A DNA stretch of 24,571 bases from Clostridiaceae bacterium (GCA_003510765.1 DOKV01000065.1:1-24571), one strand, 5' to 3'. Positions 1 to 8,885 are shown, numbered from the stretch's first letter. Program-made: numbers and translations. The notes: generated by a model not told the origin, from the sequence alone.

Positions 1-1193
1 TCCGGTTTTACTTGATTTTTATTTTTATACTCTTCGCTGATTTCTTGTAAGGCGGTGATGAGCTTATCCATATTTTCTTGGGTATCCCCAAAACTGCCCA
101 CAGCCAGTACATTATAAAGGTCTGATAACTCCATTTGGATGTGATACTTATTAGAGAGAATCATATCTAAATCGTAGCCCGTGATGCCCAGTTCCCGACA
201 CGTGATACAAATCTTTGTGGGATCTAGTGCATGGACTCCTGGATTTCCCTGGATTTCCTCTCCAAAGCAGTAAAACCCTTCAATTTTATTCACTTCTGTT
301 CTGACATAAGTGGCCAGTTGGATGGCTTTTTCTAGAAGCTCCTCTCCCTCTAAAGCAATTTGCTTTCTAGAGGTATCTAAGGAAGCCAATAAAATGTAGG
401 AAGGGGAGGTGGTATGGAGGAGATTTAAAATCTGCTGTACCCTTGCAGCGCTGACATACTTGGTCCGCACATGTAGGATGGACCCTTGGGTCATGGCCCC
501 AATGATTTTATGGGTACTTTGTGCACATAAATCTGCACCAGCTTCCATGGCAGACATGGGCAAAGCCTCCGAAAAGGCCAAGTGAGGTCCATGGGCTTCA
601 TCTACAATGAGGGGGATGTCATACTCATGAACGATGTCTGCAATCTTTTGGAGCTCTGTGGCTACCCCATAATAGGTGGGATTGATGATGAGTACAGCCT
701 TTGCATGGGGATTCTCTTTTAAAGTTCTCTCCACGGTTTCTGGTGTCACCCCATGAGCGATGCCCAGTTTCTTGTCCAGCTCCGGCTGCATATACACAGG
801 GATGGCCCCACTTAAAATGATGCCTGCCGTAATAGATTTATGCACATTTCTTGGCACGATGATGGTGTCGCCAGCACTGACCACTGACATGATCATGGCT
901 TGGATAGCTCCTGAGGTACCATGGATAGAGAAAAAGGAAGCATCTGCGCCGTAGGCATCCGCCGCAAGCTCCTGAGCCTTTTTGATGGGACCTGTGGGAT
1001 GGTGAAGAGAATCCACCAGTTTAAACACCGTCACATCTATTTTAAAAGGGTTCTCCCCAATGAATTTCTTAAAGTGTTTTTCAATGCCTTCTCCTTTTTT
1101 ATGGCCGGGTACATGAAAAGGGATGGTTTCCCGATCCACATATTCCATCAGCGCATCAAAAAGAGGGGTTTCATTTTGATTTAGTTTATACAA
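1..1193 (-). CDS. Orn/Lys/Arg decarboxylase, PLP-dependent (C-terminus cut by window edge)
   Basis: Fold-type I PLP decarboxylase of the Gram-positive arginine/lysine/ornithine decarboxylase family, which makes agmatine, cadaverine or putrescine in the cytoplasm. I translated the minus strand: 397 residues are present and the reading frame is open at base 1, whereas family members are usually about 480-490 residues. Visible are the N-terminal HVPGHKKG (residues 27-34), the HGTSGA turn (91-96), the PLP-ring Asp in VDEAHGPH (197-204) and the Schiff-base lysine in STHKIIGAMTQGS (Lys229). The chosen start is TTG at 1193, seven bases downstream of AAGAAGGTGG; the in-frame GTG at 1205 lies inside that ribosome binding site. 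The gene is divergent from the phosphoglucomutase gene and has its own promoter. The substrate (Arg, Lys or Orn) cannot be told from this part. The family call is secure. Confidence 0.93.
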   Translation of the reverse strand, partial: MYKLNQNETPLFDALMEYVDRETIPFHVPGHKKGEGIEKHFKKFIGENPFKIDVTVFKLVDSLHHPTGPIKKAQELAADAYGADASFFSIHGTSGAIQAMIMSVVSAGDTIIVPRNVHKSITAGIILSGAIPVYMQPELDKKLGIAHGVTPETVERTLKENPHAKAVLIINPTYYGVATELQKIADIVHEYDIPLIVDEAHGPHLAFSEALPMSAMEAGADLCAQSTHKIIGAMTQGSILHVRTKYVSAARVQQILNLLHTTSPSYILLASLDTSRKQIALEGEELLEKAIQLATYVRTEVNKIEGFYCFGEEIQGNPGVHALDPTKICITCRELGITGYDLDMILSNKYHIQMELSDLYNVLAVGSFGDTQENMDKLITALQEISEEYKNKNQVKP

Positions 1194-1257
1194 CTTTTTA
1201 CCCACCTTCTTTCCCTATACTTAAGTTCAGGAATTCTTTTTCAAAAATAACTATTGA

Positions 1258-1286
1258 ATAATAGCATAATTCCCCTGGTTATACAA
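1258..1286 (-). promoter_or_regulatory. Promoter of the decarboxylase gene
   Basis: On the minus strand a -35 TTGTAT (1286-1281) and a -10 TATTAT (1263-1258) are 17 bases apart, and TGC directly precedes the -10, giving an extended -10 element. It would give a leader of about 55 bases before the TTG start at 1193. Confidence 0.55.
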
Positions 1287-1400
1287 TGGATTTCCATGGG
1301 GTTGTTCACTTTCATTCTATTATATAACCAGAAGATTTTCATCTCTTCATCCAAAGTATTTTTTCTTTTTTTGAAAAATGCCTTCCAGAGGATGAAAACC

Positions 1401-1429
1401 GTGAAACCTTCATGATATTATTATATAAT
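1401..1429 (+). promoter_or_regulatory. Promoter of the phosphoglucomutase-TPR operon
   Basis: A perfect -10 TATAAT (1424-1429) lies 38 bases before the ATG at 1468. The -35 is weak: GTGAAA at 1401-1406 with a 17-base spacer matches TTGACA at four of six positions. Confidence 0.5.
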
Positions 1430-1467
1430 GTGAATAAAGATCCGAGAAACAAAGGAGGAAGTTATTG

Positions 1468-3198
1468 ATGTCTTACAAAGAGAAATTAGCCCTATGGCTG
1501 GAAAGTGACCACATATCCGAAGCCTTTAAGAAGGAATTACGAGAAATCACCGATGAAAAGGAACTGGAGGATCGATTTTATACAGAGCTTGACTTTGGCA
1601 CTGCAGGCCTTCGAGGTATTTTAGGTGCAGGCACCAATCGCATGAACATCCACACCGTTGGGAAAGCTGCAGAAGGCTTGGCCAGATATTTGGTCAAACA
1701 AGAAAGCGCTCCTAGCTGTGCCATCGCCTATGATTCTAGAATCAAATCCGATGAGTTCGCCAAAGTCTCTGCTCTCATTCTTGCAGCCCATGGGGTGAAA
1801 GTATACCTTTATGACACCTTGGCTCCTGTGCCACTTCTTTCCTATGCTGTCCGCCATTATGGTGCCAGTGCAGGCATTGTCATCACCGCTTCCCATAATC
1901 CCCAAGCCTATAATGGGTTCAAGGTCTATGGCGCATATGGTGGTCAAGTCACCGATGAGGAAGCGGACAAAGTGCTGAAAGAAATCCGTGCCATTGAAAA
2001 CTTTGAAGATGTTTCCTCCGTTACAGAAGAAGAGGCCCTAGCTAGTGGCCATTTGGTCTACATTGGAGAAGAGGTCATGACCGCTTACACCGAAGCCATC
2101 AAAACCCTTACGGTGAAAAAAGAAATGGTGAAAGACCATGCCAAGGACTTAACCATCATCTATACCCCCATCCACGGCTCTGGAAACATCCCTGTGAGAA
2201 GGGTCCTTCAAGAACTGGGCTATGAACATGTCCACATCGTCAAAGAACAGGAACTTCCTGATGGTACTTTCCCCACAGCACCTTATCCAAACCCAGAAAA
2301 CCCTCAGGTTTTTGAGCTTGCTCTAGCACTGGCCAAAGACGTGTCTCCAGACATTATTTTTGGCACAGACCCAGATTGTGACCGTGTAGGGGTCATTGTC
2401 AAAGATCGTGAAGGCAAGGATCAAGTCCTTTCTGGCAACCAAATCGGTATGCTCATTACCTATTACCTGTTAACGGCCATGAAAGAAGAACAAACCATTC
2501 CAGACAATGGCGTTGTGATTAAGACCATCGTCTCTACGGAAAGTGTTCGTGCCATCACCAAGGACTTTGGGGTGGAATTACTAGATGTGCTCACAGGGTT
2601 TAAGTACATTGGGGAAAAGATTGAAGAATACCAAGAGACCAAGGAGAAAACCTTCCTCTTTGGCTTTGAAGAATCCTTTGGCTATTTGGCGGGTACCTTT
2701 GTTCGAGACAAAGATGCCGTGGTGGCTTCCATGCTCCTTTGCGAAATCGCCACCTATTATAAGACCAAGGGCATGACCCTTTATGATGGCCTCATGGAAA
2801 TCTACGAAAAATATGGCTATTATCAAGAGGGTATCGAATCCTTCACCTTGGCTGGAAAAGAAGGACAGTCTCAAATTGCTCGATGCGTAGAACATTTTAG
2901 AACCCATACCCTGACAGAAGTGGGGGGCATCAAAACAATCTTGAAAGAAGACTATAAGAAGAAAGAAAAAGTGGATCTATCCACTGGAGAAACTGAAGCC
3001 ATCACACTGCCTTCTTCCAATGTCATCAAATACACTTTGGCAGATGGTTCTTGGTTTGTGGTGCGCCCATCGGGTACCGAGCCAAAAATGAAAGCCTATA
3101 TGGCTATAAAGGGCAAGGATTTCTTGGATGCCCAGGAAAAAATGACCACATTCAAAGCCCAAGTGGTTTCCTTGGTCAAAGAGGGACTAAACGCATAA
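1468..3198 (+). CDS. pgcA: Phosphoglucomutase / phosphomannomutase (alpha-D-phosphohexomutase)
   Basis: Interconverts hexose 1-phosphate and 6-phosphate, supplying glucose-1-phosphate for nucleotide sugars and cell-envelope glycans; cytoplasmic and Mg-dependent. The 576-residue length matches the PgcA-type bacterial enzymes (about 575-580). All four signature loops are present: phosphoserine loop TASHNP (Ser about 142), metal-binding GTDPDCDRVG (about 298-307), sugar-binding GFEESFG (about 398-404) and phosphate-binding RPSGTEPK (about 532-539). The ATG at 1468 is preferred over the TTG directly before it because AGGAGG (1453-1458) is nine bases from the ATG. A TPR gene starts 39 bases after the stop with no terminator between, so the two are probably cotranscribed. 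Glucose versus mannose preference is inferred from length and family only. Confidence 0.95.
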   Translation: MSYKEKLALWLESDHISEAFKKELREITDEKELEDRFYTELDFGTAGLRGILGAGTNRMNIHTVGKAAEGLARYLVKQESAPSCAIAYDSRIKSDEFAKVSALILAAHGVKVYLYDTLAPVPLLSYAVRHYGASAGIVITASHNPQAYNGFKVYGAYGGQVTDEEADKVLKEIRAIENFEDVSSVTEEEALASGHLVYIGEEVMTAYTEAIKTLTVKKEMVKDHAKDLTIIYTPIHGSGNIPVRRVLQELGYEHVHIVKEQELPDGTFPTAPYPNPENPQVFELALALAKDVSPDIIFGTDPDCDRVGVIVKDREGKDQVLSGNQIGMLITYYLLTAMKEEQTIPDNGVVIKTIVSTESVRAITKDFGVELLDVLTGFKYIGEKIEEYQETKEKTFLFGFEESFGYLAGTFVRDKDAVVASMLLCEIATYYKTKGMTLYDGLMEIYEKYGYYQEGIESFTLAGKEGQSQIARCVEHFRTHTLTEVGGIKTILKEDYKKKEKVDLSTGETEAITLPSSNVIKYTLADGSWFVVRPSGTEPKMKAYMAIKGKDFLDAQEKMTTFKAQVVSLVKEGLNA

Positions 3199-3237
3199 CA
3201 CGGAGTCTTTGGTAGCGCCAGAGAGGAGGACCATTTT

Positions 3238-4326
3238 TTGGATTATGTAAATCAATTGAAACGACAATTATCCACCCTGATTTTTTTAGAAATCAATAAA
3301 AACGTCTTAACGGAGCAGTATCCTTTGGAGGAGCTCCTGCACTTAGAGGAAGATCTATATCTTCCTCTTTCTCCTGAATATATCGCAGAACACATCACAG
3401 AAGACTTCACCAAAAACTTACCTTTGGGAGAATTTGTCAAAGGGATGTATTTCGTTGCAGGGGCGGATCCAGTATTTAATCAAGTGGCCCTTTATAAGAC
3501 CATACTAAGGGCTCTGGAAAGGCAACAGGTGATCAAAGGGTATTCTGTGAAGCTCCTAAAAGAAGAAAAAAAAGAAGAAGCCTTGACCTATTTACTTGGG
3601 CTCTATACCATCCATGGTGAAGAGGACGTATTGAAAAACCTCTTGGTGTTACTGGAAGAGCTGAGTTTGAAAAACCAAGAAGTCCTGCCCCTGATGCTGA
3701 CCTATGCTGAAAAAGCCATGGAAAAAGACCTGTTAGAAGGCCCCCTTTTCAAGGGTTCTGCGCTAAGACTTCAAGGGGATTTTAGAGGGGCACTGTTTTT
3801 CATTCGAGAGTATCTACGGCTTGGTGGAGAGGAAACCCCAGAGCTCACTGAAGAAATCGAGTTTTTAGACCGTAAAACCCGGATCACCGAAGGAGAAGAG
3901 ATTCTTTATGAAGAACCTCAAAAATTTCTAACACTGGTTTTGCCTCTCCTTAGTAGAGAAGAGGACAACCCAAGGCTTCTTCTGATGATTGCCATCGCCT
4001 ATCGTCTTCTGGGCAATCATGAAAAGGCCATCTACTATCTCAACGATGCCTTGGCTATGGATGGCGCCTATGTGGATGTGTTAAATGAGATGGGCATCAA
4101 TTATGCAGCCCTTGGCAATTATGAAGAAGCAGCCCAGTACTTCCATAAGATCTTCCAAGACGTACGCACCATTGAGATCCTCACCAACCTCATCATGTGT
4201 TACATCAATCTTGGAGATTTCGACAAAGCAAAGGAACATGTAGCCATAGGGGAGCTCATGGACAGTGAAGATGAGATCCTTGTAGAAATCAAAGACTATT
4301 TGAAAAAAATCGGACATGAGGTATAA
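3238..4326 (+). CDS. TPR-repeat protein of unknown function
   Basis: A cytoplasmic protein of 362 residues with no signal peptide or membrane segment. The C-terminal half contains tetratricopeptide repeats, clearest around residues 245-345: AYRLLGNHEKAIYYLNDALAMD is followed by NYAALGNYEEAAQYFHKIF and CYINLGDFDKAKEHV, each with the usual W/Y-G-Y-A-F/P spacing. The N-terminal third is helical and Leu/Glu-rich without a recognisable enzyme motif. Such repeats normally bind partner proteins; the partner is unknown. The start is TTG at 3238, nine bases after GAGGAGG (3223-3229); the stop is at 4324-4326. It follows the phosphoglucomutase gene by 39 bases and precedes the recA promoter by 43 bases, so it probably closes that operon. 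Confidence 0.85.
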   Translation: MDYVNQLKRQLSTLIFLEINKNVLTEQYPLEELLHLEEDLYLPLSPEYIAEHITEDFTKNLPLGEFVKGMYFVAGADPVFNQVALYKTILRALERQQVIKGYSVKLLKEEKKEEALTYLLGLYTIHGEEDVLKNLLVLLEELSLKNQEVLPLMLTYAEKAMEKDLLEGPLFKGSALRLQGDFRGALFFIREYLRLGGEETPELTEEIEFLDRKTRITEGEEILYEEPQKFLTLVLPLLSREEDNPRLLLMIAIAYRLLGNHEKAIYYLNDALAMDGAYVDVLNEMGINYAALGNYEEAAQYFHKIFQDVRTIEILTNLIMCYINLGDFDKAKEHVAIGELMDSEDEILVEIKDYLKKIGHEV

Positions 4327-4369
4327 AACTCATCACAAATCCCTATAATGAAAGTAGGGTTGAAACCAT

Positions 4370-4398
4370 TTGACACCAAGGGGATTTTCCCCTATAAT
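4370..4398 (+). promoter_or_regulatory. recA promoter, perfect sigma-A consensus
   Basis: TTGACA (4370-4375), a 17-base spacer and TATAAT (4393-4398) give an exact consensus promoter. The spacer carries a perfect dyad AGGGGA-TTT-TCCCCT (4379-4393) whose right arm touches the -10. Such a strong promoter fits one held down by a repressor. Confidence 0.9.
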
Positions 4399-4406
4399 AC
4401 ATTTAT

Positions 4407-4418
4407 GAACAAGTGTTC
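4407..4418 (+). promoter_or_regulatory. LexA (SOS) box of recA
   Basis: GAACAAGTGTTC is a perfect GAAC-N4-GTTC dyad and fits the Gram-positive LexA/DinR consensus (CGAACRNRYGTTYC) at all core positions. It begins eight bases after the -10, over the expected transcription start, so LexA bound here would block initiation. This supports a canonical SOS circuit, although lexA itself is not in the window. Confidence 0.9.
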
Positions 4419-4464
4419 TGTAATCATCAGGACACTAATTACGAGCACACAAGGAGTGAATGTT

Positions 4465-5565
4465 TTGGCTAATATTAATGCAGATAAAATGAAAGCCCTG
4501 GACGCCGCCATGTCTCAGATCGAAAAACAATTTGGCAAAGGGTCCGTGATGAAACTGGGTGCTGATTCTAAGTTGAATCTTGGTGCAATCCCCACAGGAT
4601 GTCTTGGATTAGACATCGCACTGGGTATTGGCGGTATTCCCAAAGGCAGAATCATCGAAATTTATGGACCTGAATCCTCAGGTAAAACCACTGTTGCCCT
4701 GCATTGTATTGCTGAAGCACAAAAATTAGGAGGCATTGCAGCCTTCATCGATGCGGAGCATGCATTGGATCCACAATACGCCAGAAGACTGGGTGTAGAT
4801 ATTGACAACCTGTTGGTTTCACAGCCAGATACAGGGGAGCAAGCCATGGAAATCGCTGAGGCTTTGGTCCGTTCCAATGCCGTGGATTTAGTCATCGTGG
4901 ACTCCGTGGCCGCTTTGGTTCCACGTGCTGAAATCGAAGGGGAAATGGGCGACAGCCATATGGGGCTTCAAGCAAGACTCATGTCTCAAGCATTGAGAAA
5001 ACTAGCCGGAACCGTGAGCAAAACCAATTGCAGTATTCTGTTCATCAATCAGCTTCGTGAGAAGATTGGCGTGATGTTCGGGAATCCTGAAACCACTCCC
5101 GGTGGACGGGCCTTGAAATTCTATTCCTCTGTTCGTATGGATATCAGAAGAATTGACTCCATCAAAAATGGAGAAGACGTCATCGGAAACCGTACCCGTG
5201 TGAAAGTCATTAAGAATAAAGTGGCTGCGCCTTTTAAGATGGCAGAGTTTGATATCATGTACAACGGTGGTATTTCCAGAGAAGGGAATGTCCTAGATGT
5301 GGGGGTTAAAGAAGAGATTGTAGACAAGTCTGGTGCTTGGTTCTCTTATGAAGGCACCCGTCTTGGACAGGGCCGTGAAAACTCCAAATCTTATCTTGCC
5401 GAGAACCCTCAAGTACTTCTTGAGATCGAAAACAAGATCCGAGAAAAACATGAACTCCCAAAGGTCGCCATGGAGGAAATCATTGAGGCCAAGGAGATTT
5501 TAGAACTCATCGTGGAAGAAGAGACCACCCCAAAAGATACCAAGAAATCCAAGAAGAGTGAATAA
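4465..5565 (+). CDS. recA: RecA recombinase
   Basis: DNA-dependent ATPase that forms filaments on single-stranded DNA, catalyses strand exchange and stimulates LexA self-cleavage. The 366-residue protein shows the typical start [20 protein letters not shown], Walker [10 protein letters not shown] (68-76), a Walker B region ending VIVDSVAAL, the L2-region sequence [20 protein letters not shown], and a charged Lys/Asp-rich tail. The start is TTG at 4465: AAGGAG (4451-4456) is eight bases upstream, and translation from it gives the conserved N-terminus. The frame stays open upstream to an ATG at 4348, but that would put the promoter and LexA box inside the gene. A strong terminator follows at once, so recA is monocistronic. 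Confidence 0.99.
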   Translation: MANINADKMKALDAAMSQIEKQFGKGSVMKLGADSKLNLGAIPTGCLGLDIALGIGGIPKGRIIEIYGPESSGKTTVALHCIAEAQKLGGIAAFIDAEHALDPQYARRLGVDIDNLLVSQPDTGEQAMEIAEALVRSNAVDLVIVDSVAALVPRAEIEGEMGDSHMGLQARLMSQALRKLAGTVSKTNCSILFINQLREKIGVMFGNPETTPGGRALKFYSSVRMDIRRIDSIKNGEDVIGNRTRVKVIKNKVAAPFKMAEFDIMYNGGISREGNVLDVGVKEEIVDKSGAWFSYEGTRLGQGRENSKSYLAENPQVLLEIENKIREKHELPKVAMEEIIEAKEILELIVEEETTPKDTKKSKKSE

Positions 5566-5569
5566 AAGG

Positions 5570-5606
5570 GAGCAGGCAAAAGAACAATTTTTGCCTGCTC
5601 TATTTT
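5570..5606 (+). terminator. Rho-independent terminator of recA
   Basis: Perfect 12-base arms GAGCAGGCAAAA (5570-5581) and TTTTGCCTGCTC (5589-5600) with a 7-base loop, followed by TATTTT. It starts five bases after the recA stop. Confidence 0.92.
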
Positions 5607-5711
5607 CATGGACATTGTTCACAAATAATTCGTGGTTTCCATTTACCTTGAGAATGTCATGAAATCGCTATCATTAAGCATCTGGCAAGGATTTTTCTCT
5701 TCTTTAAGTAT

Positions 5712-5740
5712 TTGACACTTATTAGGGGATAAGATACAAT
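5712..5740 (+). promoter_or_regulatory. Promoter of rny
   Basis: TTGACA (5712-5717), a 17-base spacer and TACAAT (5735-5740), a near-consensus sigma-A promoter about 100 bases before the RNase Y start. The stretch 5607-5711 between the recA terminator and this promoter shows nothing I can identify. Confidence 0.85.
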
Positions 5741-5843
5741 AAATTTGTATTGGTTTATCAATTATCACAGTGAGAATGATATGCACTTCCAAGCTTTCAC
5801 ATTTAGCTATAAAAAATGACTAAAAAAGCAAGGGGGTGTAAAT

Positions 5844-7400
5844 ATGAGCACAGAACAAATCGCTATTATTATAACCGGTGTGGTTACAGTAGTAGTCGCA
5901 GGTGCCATAATTTTATATTTAGCAAATAGTAAATTGAAAACAGCCAAGGATTTTCTTGGCAAAGCAGAAACTGACAGCAAGAGACTTTTGGAAGATGCCA
6001 AAAGAGATGCAGAAGCCCTACAAAAAGAAGCCGCTTTGGAAGCAAAGGATGAAGCCTTTAAGCTAAAATCAGAGGCAGAAAAAGAAGTACGCGAAAGACG
6101 AAGCGAAGTCCAAAGACTTGAAAAAAGAACCATTCAAAAAGAGGAATCTTTAGACAAGAAATTAGATCAGCTGGAAAAGAAAGAAGAAAATCTGCAACAA
6201 AAACTTCAAGATCTTAGCGTAAAAGAAAATGATGCCGAAGAACTCCTTTCCAAACGCAGAGAAGAACTGGAACGAATCGCCAGTTTGTCTCAAGAAGACG
6301 CCAAAAAGGTATTGATGGATGAAGTACGTGGAGAAGTTCAACGAGACTTAACCATCATGGTGAAGGAAATGGAATCCAAAGCCAAAGATGAAGCAGACAA
6401 AAAAGCACGAGAAATTGTTACCACTTCCATTCAGCGTTGTGCGGCAGATCACGTATCTGAAACTACTGTCCATGTAGTATCCCTGCCAAATGATGAAATG
6501 AAAGGAAGAATCATCGGTCGAGAAGGTCGGAACATACGAACCTTGGAAACGCTTACAGGTGTTGATCTCATCATTGATGATACCCCTGAAGCAGTCATCC
6601 TCTCAAGTTTTGATCCGATTAGAAGAGAAGTTGCAAAACTGACCCTGGAGAAGCTTATTGTAGACGGAAGAATTCATCCTGCTAGAATCGAAGAGATGGT
6701 GGACAAATCCAAAAAGGACGTGGAAAACCAAATTAAAGAAGAGGGCGAACAAGCTTCCTTTGAAATTGGGATTCATGGCATCCATCCAGAACTACTCAAA
6801 CTACTTGGTAGGCTAAAGTTTAGAACCAGTTATGGTCAAAACGTACTGAAGCATTCCATAGAAGTAGCCAATCTTGCAGGCCTTATGGCTTCCGAACTCG
6901 GTTTGGATGTCACCTTGGCCAAAAGAGCAGGTCTACTCCATGACATCGGCAAAGCCGTAGATCATGAGGTAGAAGGTCCACACGCACTCATTGGTGCAGA
7001 TCTAGCAAAGAAATATCATGAATCCGCACTGGTAGTCAATGCCATCGCTGCCCATCATGGAGATGTTGAAATGATGTCCATGGAAGCCGTTCTGGTACAA
7101 GCAGCAGATGCAATCTCTGCAGCAAGACCTGGTGCAAGACGTGAAACTTTAGAAAACTACATCAAGAGACTACAGAAATTAGAAGAAATTGCAAATTCTT
7201 ACGAAGGCGTAGAGAAGTCATATGCAATTCAAGCTGGAAGAGAAATCAGAATCATTGTTAAACCTGAAGTGGTTGACGATGCGGGCGCCATGCTCATGGC
7301 ACGATCCATTGTGAAGAGAATCGAGGAAGAAATGGAATATCCTGGACAAATCAAGATCAATGTCATTCGTGAAACCCGTTCCGTTGATTATGCAAAGTAA
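5844..7400 (+). CDS. rny: Ribonuclease Y
   Basis: Membrane-anchored endoribonuclease that initiates bulk mRNA decay and riboswitch turnover in Bacillota. The 518 residues carry, in order: an N-terminal membrane segment (about 5-28, [21 protein letters not shown]), a long charged coiled coil (about 35-195) rich in Lys/Glu, a KH RNA-binding domain around [15 protein letters not shown] (about 219-233), and an HD metal-dependent hydrolase domain with [10 protein letters not shown] (about 365-374) and a later AAHHGD. Length equals the family norm of about 520. The ATG at 5844 follows AAGGGGGTG by seven bases. It has its own promoter and terminator, so it is a single-gene unit next to recA, as in several Bacillota. 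Confidence 0.98.
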   Translation: MSTEQIAIIITGVVTVVVAGAIILYLANSKLKTAKDFLGKAETDSKRLLEDAKRDAEALQKEAALEAKDEAFKLKSEAEKEVRERRSEVQRLEKRTIQKEESLDKKLDQLEKKEENLQQKLQDLSVKENDAEELLSKRREELERIASLSQEDAKKVLMDEVRGEVQRDLTIMVKEMESKAKDEADKKAREIVTTSIQRCAADHVSETTVHVVSLPNDEMKGRIIGREGRNIRTLETLTGVDLIIDDTPEAVILSSFDPIRREVAKLTLEKLIVDGRIHPARIEEMVDKSKKDVENQIKEEGEQASFEIGIHGIHPELLKLLGRLKFRTSYGQNVLKHSIEVANLAGLMASELGLDVTLAKRAGLLHDIGKAVDHEVEGPHALIGADLAKKYHESALVVNAIAAHHGDVEMMSMEAVLVQAADAISAARPGARRETLENYIKRLQKLEEIANSYEGVEKSYAIQAGREIRIIVKPEVVDDAGAMLMARSIVKRIEEEMEYPGQIKINVIRETRSVDYAK

Positions 7401-7430
7401 TCCTTAGTGGATTCTCAAATCGAAATGAAG

Positions 7431-7460
7431 AAGAGCAAGTCATCATGACTTGTTCTTTTT
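7431..7460 (+). terminator. Rho-independent terminator of rny
   Basis: AAGAGCAAGTCA (7431-7442), loop TCA, TGACTTGTTCTT (7446-7457) with one G-T wobble, continuing into a T run to 7460. Confidence 0.88.
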
Positions 7461-7488
7461 ATGTACAGGGGAAAAGGGGAGGCTCGTG

Positions 7489-7517
7489 TTGACGCCCATT
7501 TGCTTCTTCCTTATAAT
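7489..7517 (+). promoter_or_regulatory. Promoter of the MFS permease gene
   Basis: TTGACG (7489-7494), a 17-base spacer and TATAAT (7512-7517), 72 bases before the ATG at 7590. Confidence 0.85.
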
Positions 7518-7540
7518 GAACACAGCGTAAGATAAAGGTC

Positions 7541-7557
7541 TGGTCCTCCAAGGACCA
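7541..7557 (+). other. Leader hairpin of the MFS permease mRNA
   Basis: TGGTCCT-CCA-AGGACCA is a perfect 7-bp stem with a 3-base loop inside the transcribed leader, followed by ATTTTCTCCCTTT. It is too short and the tail too mixed to call an attenuator with confidence; it may stabilise the 5' end or be part of a larger leader fold. Confidence 0.45.
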
Positions 7558-7589
7558 ATTTTCTCCCTTTATTACAGAAAGGACATTTC

Positions 7590-8780
7590 ATGGCAACTTT
7601 TTTTCTCGCCATCATATATTTGGCTTTTATTGGTCTTGGTCTTCCAGATTCGGTGCTCGGTGCATCTTGGCCTACCCTTCATAGTAGTCTCTCCATACCC
7701 GTGAGCTATGCAGGGATCCTCTCTGTGATGACCACCGCGGGCACCATCCTCTCCAGCTTCATGAGTGGAAAGGTTACCAAGCGATTTGGTACTGGGAAAG
7801 TCACCCTCATCAGTGTGTCCATGACTGCTATGGCACTCCTGGGATTTGCCCTGGCGCCTTCATTTTGGGTACTCCTTCTACTAACCTTGCCTTTAGGCCT
7901 TGGTGCTGGCTCTGTGGACGCAGCATTGAACGGCTATGTAGCCCTTCATTATGAAGCCAAGCATATGAGTTGGCTCCATAGCTTTTGGGGCGTAGGGGCC
8001 ACCTTAGGCCCCATGATCCTCTCTTTATTCCTCTTGCAACAAGAAGGGTGGCGAAAAGGATACCTTTTCATAGGGTTCATCCAAGGATTCATTGTGCTTA
8101 TGCTCCTTCTCACGTTGCCTCTTTGGCAAAAATACAATCAGCATCCCCCTAAAAAACAGGAAGCATCAGGCAAGGTGCAGTCCACTTCAAGAGGTCTATA
8201 TCAACTACCAGGGGTGAAGGAAGCACTCCTTAGTTTCTTTACTTATTGCGCAGTGGAGATGACCACAGGTCTTTGGGGAGCATCTTATCTGGTTGCCCAT
8301 CATGACTTTTCCGCAGATGTTGCTGCCAGGTATGTCTCCCTGTACTTTGGTGGCATCACCCTGGGACGTATCTTCACGGGGTTCCTCACCTTAAAATTCT
8401 CTTTTAAGACCATCATTCGAGGAGGGCTTCTCAGCATTTTATTTGGTATTATTATGATTCTTACAGGGCTACAAGTGTTGCTACTGCCATCCTTTCTCCT
8501 TATTGGGCTAGGCTGCGCGCCAGTTTTCCCAGGGATGATTCATGAAACGCCCCACCGATTTGGCCAAGAACATGCCGAATCCATCATTGGGATGCAAATG
8601 GCTTTTGCCTATATGGGCAGTACCTTTATCCCTGGCATTTTCGGACTCTTGGCAGGAGGAGGGCTTCTTCGCATCTTCCCCCTATATCTGTTGATGTTTT
8701 TGTTGATGCTCTTTTTCTTCTCTGAAAGAATTGGTATTTTAGTGAAAAGAAACCAAACGGCCACGAAAAAAACTGCTTAA
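7590..8780 (+). CDS. Major facilitator superfamily transporter
   Basis: Integral membrane permease of 396 residues with about 12 hydrophobic segments in two halves, split by a short hydrophilic linker (residues about 187-205, YNQHPPKKQEASGK...). The loop after the second segment, GKVTKRFGTGKV, is the MFS motif-A region (G-x-x-x-x-R-x-G-x-x-x), and an acidic GSVDAALNGYVA lies in the fourth segment, as in the fucose-permease-like branch of MFS. Substrate and direction cannot be assigned; sugar uptake or small-molecule efflux are both possible. The ATG at 7590 has AGAAAGGA seven bases upstream. It has its own promoter and terminator, so neighbours give no hint. Confidence 0.88.
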   Translation: MATFFLAIIYLAFIGLGLPDSVLGASWPTLHSSLSIPVSYAGILSVMTTAGTILSSFMSGKVTKRFGTGKVTLISVSMTAMALLGFALAPSFWVLLLLTLPLGLGAGSVDAALNGYVALHYEAKHMSWLHSFWGVGATLGPMILSLFLLQQEGWRKGYLFIGFIQGFIVLMLLLTLPLWQKYNQHPPKKQEASGKVQSTSRGLYQLPGVKEALLSFFTYCAVEMTTGLWGASYLVAHHDFSADVAARYVSLYFGGITLGRIFTGFLTLKFSFKTIIRGGLLSILFGIIMILTGLQVLLLPSFLLIGLGCAPVFPGMIHETPHRFGQEHAESIIGMQMAFAYMGSTFIPGIFGLLAGGGLLRIFPLYLLMFLLMLFFFSERIGILVKRNQTATKKTA

Positions 8781-8791
8781 CCATGAAACAT

Positions 8792-8831
8792 AAGCTCCAC
8801 CCACGGGACTTCTTCTAGGGTGGACTTTTTT
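8792..8831 (+). terminator. Rho-independent terminator of the MFS gene
   Basis: TCCACCC (8796-8802) pairs with GGGTGGA (8818-8824), extended by AAG/CTT after one mismatch, followed by a T run to 8831. Confidence 0.8.
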
Positions 8832-8865
8832 CTACCTCAGGAAGATTTTGAGTAAGAGCTTTTGG

Positions 8866-8885
8866 GAGAACCCCTCGGGTTTCTC
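8866..8885. other. Small hairpin in the MFS-PHP intergenic region
   Basis: GAGAACCC (8866-8873), loop CTC, GGGTTTCTC (8877-8885): an 8-bp stem with a one-base bulge and no T tract. It lies after the MFS terminator and before the PHP promoter, so its transcript is uncertain. The 10-base word TGTAGAATAT also occurs twice nearby (8906-8915 and 9005-9014). Confidence 0.35.

Noticed and set aside
760..1184. Plus-strand frames within the decarboxylase region
   Set aside because: The minus strand of the same bases encodes an uninterrupted PLP enzyme with all motifs, so these are shadows.
1271..1302. CCCCTGG/CCATGGGG pairing between the divergent genes as a terminator
   Set aside because: The stem is bulged, has no T tract and lies in a promoter region of two divergent genes.
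4341..4359. CCCTA/TAGGG hairpin as a terminator of the TPR gene
   Set aside because: The stem has only five base pairs and no T tract.
4348..4464. Extension of recA to an upstream ATG adding 39 residues
   Set aside because: The added part covers the perfect promoter and the LexA box, and has no RecA similarity; the TTG at 4465 has an ideal ribosome site.
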